Positions 31,639-37,854 of a stretch of 64,000 nt of DNA are shown here, in pieces (within the stretch, counting starts at the first letter, position 1; each line of letters starts with the position of its first letter). Location: assembly GCF_026341815.1 (NCBI RefSeq), contig NZ_JAPENX010000001.1:248001-312000 (forward strand), given 5' to 3'. Origin of the DNA: Streptomyces sp. NBC_00572 (GTDB lineage Bacteria > Actinomycetota > Actinomycetes > Streptomycetales > Streptomycetaceae). Under the pieces are notes generated by a model that saw only the letters and a list, made by a program, of their open reading frames with translations, had not been told where the DNA came from and made no database searches. Both the position numbers and the translations under genes were made by a program.

Positions 31639-32472
31639 GTGGCAGAGCAGACCCGCAAGGCACCGAAGGCCACCGAAGCGCGTGTGGTGCGCACCGAGCG
31701 CATCACCCCGCACATGGTGCGGGTCGTCCTGGGCGGCGCGGGTCTCGACGCCTTCGAGGTCGGCGCGTACTCCGACCACTACGTGAAGCTGCTCTTCGCC
31801 CCCGAGGGCGTCGCCTACCCGGAGCCGTTCGACATGGACCGGATCCGGGAGGAGTTCCCCCGGGAGCAGTGGCCGACGACCCGGACGTACACGGTACGGG
31901 CCTGGGACCCGGTCCACCGCGAGCTGACCATCGACTTCGTGGTCCACGGCGACGAGGGCCTCGCGGGCCCGTGGGCGGCGCGCGCCCAGGCGGGCGACAC
32001 GATGCGCTTCCTCGGCCCCGGCGGCGGCTACACGCCGGACCCGGCGGCGGACTGGCACCTGCTCGCGGGCGACGAGAGCGCGCTCCCGGCGATCGCGGTG
32101 GCGCTGGAGCGGCTGCCCGCGGGGGCGCGGGTGCACGCGTTCGTGGAGATCTCGGACGCCGCCGAGGAGCAGAAGTTCGCGACGGAGGACGGCGTCCACG
32201 TCACCTGGCTGCACCGGGGCGACCGACCGGCGGGCGAGGCCCTCGTCGAGGCCGTGCAGACCCTGGACTTCCCGGCGGGCGACGTGCACGCCTTCGTCCA
32301 CGGCGAGGCGGGCTTCGTGAAGGACCTCCGCCGCCACCTGCGGCTGGACCGCGAGATCCCGCGCGAGCGGCTGTCGATCTCGGGCTACTGGCGCCAGGGG
32401 AAGTCGGACGAGGCGTGGCGCGCGATCAAGCGCGAGTGGAACGACCAGGTGGAGCGCGAACAGGAGAACTGA
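31639..32472 (+). CDS. Siderophore-interacting protein (NAD(P)H ferric-siderophore reductase)
   Basis: A 277-residue flavoprotein of the ViuB/SIP family that reduces ferric siderophores in the cytoplasm to release iron. The FAD-binding barrel has RTYTVRAWDP (the RxYTxR motif) and FVVHGDEGLAGPWA; the C-terminal NAD(P)H domain has LLAGDESALPAIAVALERLP and FVHGEAGFVKDLRRHL, ending SGYWRQGKSDEAWRAIK. GTG start eight nt after AGGAG. It stands alone behind the iron box, followed by a strong terminator. Confidence 0.93.
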   Translation: MAEQTRKAPKATEARVVRTERITPHMVRVVLGGAGLDAFEVGAYSDHYVKLLFAPEGVAYPEPFDMDRIREEFPREQWPTTRTYTVRAWDPVHRELTIDFVVHGDEGLAGPWAARAQAGDTMRFLGPGGGYTPDPAADWHLLAGDESALPAIAVALERLPAGARVHAFVEISDAAEEQKFATEDGVHVTWLHRGDRPAGEALVEAVQTLDFPAGDVHAFVHGEAGFVKDLRRHLRLDREIPRERLSISGYWRQGKSDEAWRAIKREWNDQVEREQEN

Positions 32473-32501
32473 GGCGCTGAGCACGGAAGATGCTTGAGGT
32501 G

Positions 32502-32535
32502 CGTGGGGCCCGGGGGTGAACCCCCGGGCCCCACG
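32502..32535 (+). terminator. Perfect 15-bp terminator hairpin
   Basis: CGTGGGGCCCGGGGG (32502-32516) and CCCCCGGGCCCCACG (32521-32535) pair perfectly around a TGAA tetraloop, 29 nt after the stop codon of the siderophore-interacting protein. The 3' arm is also the first unit of a tandem array. Confidence 0.88.
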
Positions 32536-32623
32536 CCGTTCCCCGGGCCCCACACGGGTTCCCGGGCCCCACACGGGTTCCCGGGCCCCACGCCGTTCCC
32601 CGGCCCCACGCCGTTCCCGGGCC
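32523..32623. repeat. 19-bp tandem repeat array
   Basis: Six copies of a unit like CCCGGGCCCCACRCSGKTY begin at 32523, 32542, 32561, 32580, about 32599 and 32616; the last two are shortened by 1-2 bp. The unit is the 3' arm of the preceding terminator plus a short linker, so the array looks like repeated duplication of half a terminator. Confidence 0.85.
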
Positions 32624-32636
32624 TTCAACGCCCTGG

Positions 32637-33269
32637 TTACGTCGCCTGCCCGTACATGCGGTCCGAGGTGTCCGTCTGGGCCAGGCGCCGCAGCGCCGAG
32701 AAGATCGCGTCGCCGATGACCGTGCCGACGACCACGCTCTCCACGAGTTTCTCGCGCTCCACATTGCGCGCCACGTACTCCAGGTCGGCTCGCGCCACCT
32801 GCTCAGCCGCGTCCGCGTACACGTCCAGGACCTCGACGAACGTGCCGTGCCCGGCCTCTTCGACAGCTGCGAGGGCCACGGCCAGCGCCTCCGAGGCCGG
32901 GCTGCCCGGGTTCGCGCGCCAGCCGCGCGCGGCGATCAGCTCCGCGACCTGCTTCCGCGCCTCCTCGATGCCGGCACCCGGCTCGCGTGCGTAGCGCGGG
33001 ACCAGCCCCGAGGCCACCGTGCCCAGCAGTTTGTGCACCGGCCGTTCGGGGTCGTCGACCTCGACGATCACCTCGCGGATGTTCGCGACCGACAGACCGC
33101 CCACGTCGAGAAGCGCCCGGATCAGGCGGAGGCGCTGCACATGCGCCTCCCCGTACGAGGCCTGGTTCGGGCTCGTCAACTCCCCGGCCGGCAGTAGTCC
33201 TTCCCGTACGTAGAACTTGACCGTCGGCACGGACACCCCGGTCCTGCGACTCAACTCTCCGATGCGCAC
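32637..33269 (-). CDS. MerR family regulator
   Basis: A 210-residue regulator. The winged HTH RIGELSRRTGVSVPTVKFYV is at the very N terminus, followed by the MerR dimer helix and a C-terminal all-helical domain (about 75-200: GTFVEVLDVYADAAEQVA). There is no Cys metal site, so it is not a metal sensor. The GTG at 33269 is preferred over an in-frame TTG at 33296 because the family starts at VRIGEL. Divergent from the membrane-protein operon, with symmetric operator sequences in the 115-bp spacer. Confidence 0.87.
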   Translation of the reverse strand: MRIGELSRRTGVSVPTVKFYVREGLLPAGELTSPNQASYGEAHVQRLRLIRALLDVGGLSVANIREVIVEVDDPERPVHKLLGTVASGLVPRYAREPGAGIEEARKQVAELIAARGWRANPGSPASEALAVALAAVEEAGHGTFVEVLDVYADAAEQVARADLEYVARNVEREKLVESVVVGTVIGDAIFSALRRLAQTDTSDRMYGQAT

Positions 33270-33325
33270 GGCGTATTCACCTTCCTGGTCCTGCAACGGC
33301 CTTGCCGACCGACACCCCCATCATA

Positions 33326-33363
33326 GATAGTGGCGCTATCAGATAGCGGCTAGTGCCGCTATC
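33326..33363. promoter_or_regulatory. Probable MerR operator
   Basis: GATAGCGGC (33342-33350) and GCCGCTATC (33355-33363) are perfect 9-bp inverted arms around TAGT. Immediately upstream, GATAG (33326-33330) and CTATC (33336-33340) form a second, shorter copy of the same motif. Two adjacent dyads fit a dimeric MerR protein controlling both divergent transcripts. Confidence 0.65.
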
Positions 33364-33384
33364 CATACTTCACGGGGGATCCGT

Positions 33385-34374
33385 ATGTCCTCGCTCAACC
33401 CACCCACCACCCGGCTCCACCGACCACTGGTCTGGTTCGCCGGCTCCATGGGCGCGCTCGCCCTGGTCTCCGCCGTCGGCATCTTCGTCGACGACCGCGT
33501 CCTGGTCGGCGTGCCGATCTGGACCAAGCCGTTCAAGTTCTCGGTCTCGTTCGTCGCGTACGCGCTGTCGCTCGCCTGGATGCTCTCGTTACTGCCCCGG
33601 GGCCGCCGGGTCGGCTGGTGGGCCGGGACCGTGATCACCGTCGCCAGCGTCGGCGAGATGGTGCTCATCACCCTCCAGGTGATCCGCGGCAAACGGAGTC
33701 ACTTCAACCAGGCGACTCCCTTCGACAGCACCGTCTTCCAACTCATGGGCGCCACCATCGTCGTGCTGTGGCTGGGCGCGCTGGTCATCGCAGTCCTCCT
33801 GCTGCGCGCCAGGATCCTCGACCGGGCCATGGCCTGGGCCGTCCGGCTGTCCTCGCTGATCGCCCTGGCGGGCGCCGCCTTGGGCTTCCTGATGGTCCAG
33901 CCGACCCCCGAACAGCTGACGGTCGACGACTCCCCGATCGTTGGCGCGCACGCCGTCGGAGTACCGGACGGCGGCCCGTCGATGGGGCTGACCGGCTGGG
34001 CGAGCAACGGCGGGGACCTGCGCATACCGCACTTCTTCGGCATGCACGCCCTCCAACTGCTCCCCCTGCTGCTGCTCGTCCTGAGCGCACTCGCACCGCG
34101 CTTCGCCCGCCTCGCGGACGAACGGGTACGGCTCCGGCTCACCCTCACGGCCTCGGCCGCCTACACGGCGACCTTCGTCCTGCTGACCTGGCAGGCACTG
34201 CGCGGCCAGGCGCTGTTCGCACCGGACGGAGCGACGCTGGGGGGCGCGGCGGCGATCGTGCTGCTCGGCGGAGCAGCCGCGACACTCTCCCTCCGGGGGC
34301 CCTCCTCCCCCTCCCCCTCCGCCCCTCCCTCCCCCTCCCCCTCGCGCGCCCCCTCGGAGGACGTCACCTCATGA
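33385..34374 (+). CDS. Multi-pass membrane protein of unknown function, with a TTA codon
   Basis: A 329-residue membrane protein I do not recognise. It has about seven hydrophobic helices and a loop motif (GKRSHFNQATPFDSTVFQLM) between helices 3 and 4. It ends in a Ser/Pro repeat tail (SPSPSAPPSPSPSRAPS). Codon 69 (33589-33591) is TTA in SLLPRG, which in Streptomyces makes expression depend on bldA tRNA. Its TGA overlaps the ATG of the downstream ABA4-like gene, so the two are coupled. The MerR regulator upstream probably controls both. Confidence 0.8.
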   Translation: MSSLNPPTTRLHRPLVWFAGSMGALALVSAVGIFVDDRVLVGVPIWTKPFKFSVSFVAYALSLAWMLSLLPRGRRVGWWAGTVITVASVGEMVLITLQVIRGKRSHFNQATPFDSTVFQLMGATIVVLWLGALVIAVLLLRARILDRAMAWAVRLSSLIALAGAALGFLMVQPTPEQLTVDDSPIVGAHAVGVPDGGPSMGLTGWASNGGDLRIPHFFGMHALQLLPLLLLVLSALAPRFARLADERVRLRLTLTASAAYTATFVLLTWQALRGQALFAPDGATLGGAAAIVLLGGAAATLSLRGPSSPSPSAPPSPSPSRAPSEDVTS

Positions 34375-34826
34375 CAGGCTTCCTCTTCGAGCTGACGTTC
34401 TTCCTCGCCGCGCCGGTCTGGCTGCTGATGATCCTCGCGCCGGCGTGGCGGATCACCGAACGTGTCGCGGGCTCGCCCCTGACCGTGCTGCCGATCCTGG
34501 CCGTCTGGGCGGTCCTGGCCGCCCCGGTCGCACCCGAACTGTGGACGGCGGTCAGCAGTCCCGACATCGACACCTTCCGCGATCTGATGGACAACGCGAA
34601 CGGCGCCGGGGCGATCTGGGCCCAGATCATCGCCTGGGACCTGCTGCTCGGTCAGTGGATGTACCGAGAGGCCCGTCGCCTCTCGGTACCACCCCTGCTG
34701 ATGGCTCCTCTCCTCGTCCTGACGATCCTTCTCTCCCCCCTCGGCCTGCCCCTGTTCCTGGTGGTCCGGGCGCTGTGGACGACCAGGGCGCGACAACGAC
34801 GGCCCGAACCGGCTGTTCTACGCTGA
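34371..34826 (+). CDS. ABA4-like (DUF4281) membrane protein
   Basis: A 151-residue integral membrane protein with four predicted helices (FLFELTFFLAAPVWLLMILA, LPILAVWAVLAAPVA, IIAWDLLLGQWMYREARR, LVLTILLSPLGLPLFLVV). The WDLLLGQWMYREARR segment and GLPLFLVVR end match DUF4281, the family of plant ABA4 in carotenoid metabolism; the bacterial role is unknown. ATG overlaps the upstream stop by 4 bp. It shares the MerR-controlled operon. Confidence 0.75.
   Translation: MTGFLFELTFFLAAPVWLLMILAPAWRITERVAGSPLTVLPILAVWAVLAAPVAPELWTAVSSPDIDTFRDLMDNANGAGAIWAQIIAWDLLLGQWMYREARRLSVPPLLMAPLLVLTILLSPLGLPLFLVVRALWTTRARQRRPEPAVLR
34819..34824 (+). promoter_or_regulatory. -10 element for a leaderless ADP-ribosylglycohydrolase mRNA
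   Basis: TACGCT ends six nt before the ATG at 34831 and there is no ribosome site. It overlaps the end of the preceding gene. Confidence 0.4.
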
Positions 34827-34830
34827 CCGG

Positions 34831-35778
34831 ATGCGAGACACCGACCGGTCCGTGGGCGCCGTCCTCGGCTCCGCCGCGGGCGACGCCCTCGGCGCCCCTT
34901 TCGAGTTCAGGCTCCCGGGGGTCTTCCGGGAGCACTTCCCGGACGGTGTCGGGGAGTTGTGCGGGGGCGGCGGCTGGGATCCGGGCGAGGCGACCGACGA
35001 CACGCAGATGGCCGTCCTCGTCGGCGAGTCACTCCTCGAACAGGGCGGCCTCGACCTGCCGGACATCTTCGACCGGTTCCGCCGCTGGGCCGCCGCCGAC
35101 CCCAAGGACATCGGTCTCCAGACCGAGCAGGTGCTGCTCGGCGGTGACCCCTGGGACCTGGCCGCCGCGATGCACTTCCAGATCAACGCGCGGGCCGCGG
35201 GAAACGGTTCGTTGATGCGGGCCTCGACCTCCGCCGTGTACTTCGCGGCCCGTGGACGGGCGGAGACGATGGACGCGGCCCGCCGGATCAGCGCGCTGAC
35301 CCACGGCGACGGCGCCGCCTGGGAGGGTACGGCGATCCTCCACGAGCTGATCCGTGTCGCCCTCCTCGGCGAGGACCCGGTCGCCGCCCTGCCCGCGACC
35401 CTCGCCGAGGTGGCCCCGGCGCACCGGGAACGCTGGGCGAAGGTCCTGGCACCCGGCTGGCATCCGGACGACGCCACCGAGTTCAACGGCGCGGTCTGGC
35501 CCTGTCTCGGTTCGGCGGTGTGGGCGCTGCGCACGACGTCCACCCTCGAAGAGGCCGTCGTGGCGGCGGTCGACCTGGGCGGGGACACCGACACGGTCGC
35601 GGCCGTGACCGGCATGCTGGCCGGCGCCGTCCACGGCGCCGCCGCGATCCCCGCCCGCTGGACGTCCACCCTCCACGTTCCCCTGCCCGGCTTCGGCGAC
35701 CGGGTCCTGGCGGCCGACGACCTCCGGGACCTGGCCACGGCCCTGGCGAGTCGCGGTCGTGCGGCGGGGACTCTCTAG
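34831..35778 (+). CDS. ADP-ribosylglycohydrolase (DraG/ARH family)
   Basis: A 315-residue hydrolase that removes ADP-ribose from proteins, nucleic acids or small molecules using two Mg ions. Metal ligands are visible in ATDDTQMAV (near residue 55) and in DLGGDTDTVAAVTG (near residue 250). SAAGDALGAPFEF at the N terminus and GNGSLMRAS in the middle are also signatures. The partner ADP-ribosyltransferase is not nearby. It starts 4 bp after the ABA4-like gene, so it may share that mRNA as well as having its own leaderless promoter. Confidence 0.92.
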   Translation: MRDTDRSVGAVLGSAAGDALGAPFEFRLPGVFREHFPDGVGELCGGGGWDPGEATDDTQMAVLVGESLLEQGGLDLPDIFDRFRRWAAADPKDIGLQTEQVLLGGDPWDLAAAMHFQINARAAGNGSLMRASTSAVYFAARGRAETMDAARRISALTHGDGAAWEGTAILHELIRVALLGEDPVAALPATLAEVAPAHRERWAKVLAPGWHPDDATEFNGAVWPCLGSAVWALRTTSTLEEAVVAAVDLGGDTDTVAAVTGMLAGAVHGAAAIPARWTSTLHVPLPGFGDRVLAADDLRDLATALASRGRAAGTL

Positions 35779-35898
35779 CGGTCAAGTCCCGCGTCCGGGT
35801 GGGGCGGCGTGCACTCGCGCTGCCTGCCGAGCCGTCCTGGAGCGCCTCGACCCCAGCGTCACCGGTCCCCGGAACAGGCGCGGGCACCACCCGTTCCG

Positions 35899-36203
35899 TC
35901 AGCCGCGGCGGGCGGCCCGTCCGTCGGTCCCACCCCCGGAGTCGGTGCGCTTCCGTGCCGTCAGTTGGAACAGTCGCGCGGTGTGCATGTACGGCGCTCG
36001 CGCGGTGGTGGCGAGTTCCAGTCGCTCCAGGTCGTCGTAGTAGGTCTGGTCGTACCTGCGGGCGTCGTCGGTGATGTAGTCGCAGAAGCTGCGGATGCCG
36101 TAGTGCCGGACGTCGTGGCACCCCAGGTCCTCAAGGACCGGGCCTCCTGCCATTCCTGCCAGGCGGTCATCGCGGTGTCGAACTTCTCGGGATCTGCAGA
36201 CAT
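35899..36203 (-). pseudogene. Remnant of a SAM-dependent methyltransferase
   Basis: The first 21 codons from ATG 36203 read MSADPEKFDTAMTAWQEWQE, a typical N terminus of a class I methyltransferase. About 60 bp later a different frame carries a typical C terminus (LGCHDVRHYGIRSFCDYITD, RRYDQTYYDDLERLELATTA, YMHTARLFQLTARK) down to a stop at 35899. The whole SAM-binding middle is missing. The junction lies near 36128-36145, at a GGTCCT/AGGACC inverted repeat. I read this as an internal deletion of several hundred bp plus a frame change. Confidence 0.65.
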
Positions 36204-36242
36204 CCGGTGACGATAGCCGCACCCGGAAGCCCGGACGGTGCG

Positions 36243-37664
36243 TCAGCCCCGTGCCCGCACCGTCGCCAGGACGTCGCGGTCCGGTTGGAGGGTGAGGCTC
36301 GGGACCGGGAGGATCTCGTCGGTGGTGAGGTCCAGGTGGTAGCGGCGGGCCAGGACCGCGAGGACCAGGACGGCTTCGACCAGGGCGAAGCGGGTGCCGA
36401 GGCAGACGCGGGGGCCGCCGCCGAAGGGGAACCAGGCGTACTCGGGTATCTCCTCGGCGGGTTCGTCGTCCCGTTCGATCCAGCGCTCCGGGCGGAACGC
36501 CTCGGCGTCGCCGTACCAGCGGGGGTCCCGGTGTGTGGCCCACTGGCTGGACCAGACGCGGGTGCCTGCGGGGACGGGTGTTCCGCCGAGGGTGGCGCCT
36601 TCCTTCGCGAGGCCGGTGATCAGCCAGATCGTGGGGTAGAGGCGGAGGGTCTCCTTGATGACCGCCTGGGTGTAGGTGAGGGAGGCGTAGTCGTCGTAGC
36701 CGGGTTCGTGGTCGGCGAGGACCCGGTCGAGTTCCTCGGTGAGGGCGTCGCGGACCTGGGGGTTCCGGGAGAGCAGGTACCAGGCCCAGACGAGCGTGGA
36801 GCTGGTCGTCTCGTGGCCGCCGATGTAGAGGGTGACGGTCTCGTCGCGGATCTCCTGGTCGGAGAGGGGTGCGCCGGTCTCGTCGCGGGCGGCGAGCAGC
36901 CGGCTGAGGAGGTCCGGGCGTTCGGTCTCGCCGTCGCGGTGGCGGGAGACGACGCGGGAGACCTCCGCGTCGATGACGGTGGTGGCGCGCTTGATGCGGG
37001 CGCGTCCGGGGGTCGGAAGCCAGTCGGGCAGTACGGCTCCGATGCCGCTGAACTCGGCGCCGATCTCCTTCTGTGCGACGTCCATGGCCTGCCCGATGGC
37101 TTCGGCGTCGGCGGCGGTGTCGACGCCGAAGATGGTGCGGACGGCGATGAGTTGGGTGAGGGCCGCCATCTCCTTCTTGATGTCGATGGGCTGCCCGTCG
37201 GTCCACCGGTCGGCGAGGGCGACGGCGCATTCGGTCATGGTCGACGCGTAGGAGCGGACCTGCTTGGGCCGGACGGAGGGCTGCACCAGGGAGCGCTTGC
37301 GGCGCCAGTCGGCGCCCTTGGAGACGATGACACCGTTGCCGAGGAGGGTGCGGAAGGCGATGCCCAGGTCCGGCTGGTCGAAGGAGCGCTCGACCTCGGT
37401 GAGGAGTTCGCCGACGGTGTCGGGGTGGGCGATGAAGAGGGAGGGCTTGCGGCCGAAGCGCCAGCGGACGAAGTCGCCGCGGTCCCGGAGCTGTTCGAAG
37501 AAGGCCAGCGGGTTCTTGCCGAAGGCGGGCAGGCTGCCGAGGAGGGGCACGCCTCGCGGCCCGTCGACGACAACCGGAATCGCTGCCGGCGCCACTGCCC
37601 GCGCCTCCGTCGGCTGCCCCTCGCCCTGTGTTCCGGCGTGCGGATGACCGGCTTGCGTGGTCAT
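36243..37664 (-). CDS. Cytochrome P450
   Basis: A soluble heme monooxygenase of 473 aa. The oxygen-binding I helix has IGGHETTSSTLVWAW, the K helix ETLRLYP, the PERF region FRPERW, and the heme loop FPFGGGPRVCLG with Cys421 as axial ligand. The WRxKRS-like segment ADWRRKRSLVQPS is typical of the CYP4/CYP102-like fatty-acid-hydroxylating branch; the substrate is not known. A Pro/Ala-rich N-terminal extension of about 35 residues has no signal peptide. ATG 37662-37664 after GGGGAGGGG. A ferredoxin gene (57288) exists 20 kb away but no redox partner is adjacent. Confidence 0.92.
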   Translation of the reverse strand: MTTQAGHPHAGTQGEGQPTEARAVAPAAIPVVVDGPRGVPLLGSLPAFGKNPLAFFEQLRDRGDFVRWRFGRKPSLFIAHPDTVGELLTEVERSFDQPDLGIAFRTLLGNGVIVSKGADWRRKRSLVQPSVRPKQVRSYASTMTECAVALADRWTDGQPIDIKKEMAALTQLIAVRTIFGVDTAADAEAIGQAMDVAQKEIGAEFSGIGAVLPDWLPTPGRARIKRATTVIDAEVSRVVSRHRDGETERPDLLSRLLAARDETGAPLSDQEIRDETVTLYIGGHETTSSTLVWAWYLLSRNPQVRDALTEELDRVLADHEPGYDDYASLTYTQAVIKETLRLYPTIWLITGLAKEGATLGGTPVPAGTRVWSSQWATHRDPRWYGDAEAFRPERWIERDDEPAEEIPEYAWFPFGGGPRVCLGTRFALVEAVLVLAVLARRYHLDLTTDEILPVPSLTLQPDRDVLATVRARG

Positions 37665-37738
37665 GAACGTCCCCTCCCCAACTGGCCTTCCCTGCTTGTG
37701 AGTCCATGCAATCGGAATGCCCCTGCCTGCGCCACCCC

Positions 37739-37761
37739 TGTGGACGACGGCCTGTGGACAA
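37739..37761. other. Pair of DnaA-box-like sequences
   Basis: TGTGGACAA (37753-37761) is the exact complement of the Streptomyces DnaA box TTGTCCACA. TGTGGACGA (37739-37747), 14 bp away in the same orientation, differs at one position. They lie upstream of the P450 gene, next to the helicase terminator. Whether DnaA binds is untested. Confidence 0.5.
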
Positions 37762-37782
37762 CCGCGTTCCGGCGTCCGGAAA

Positions 37783-37824
37783 AGGCCGAGTGCCCGTGGC
37801 GTGATCGCCACGGGCACTCGGCCT
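37783..37824 (-). terminator. Perfect 19-bp terminator hairpin after the helicase gene
   Basis: AGGCCGAGTGCCCGTGGCG (37783-37801) pairs with its full complement at 37806-37824 around a 4-nt loop. In the minus direction it is followed by TTTCC. It is about 30 nt past the helicase stop codon. Confidence 0.88.
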
Positions 37825-37854
37825 GAAGGGAGGGAAGGGAGGGATCGGGAGCCG

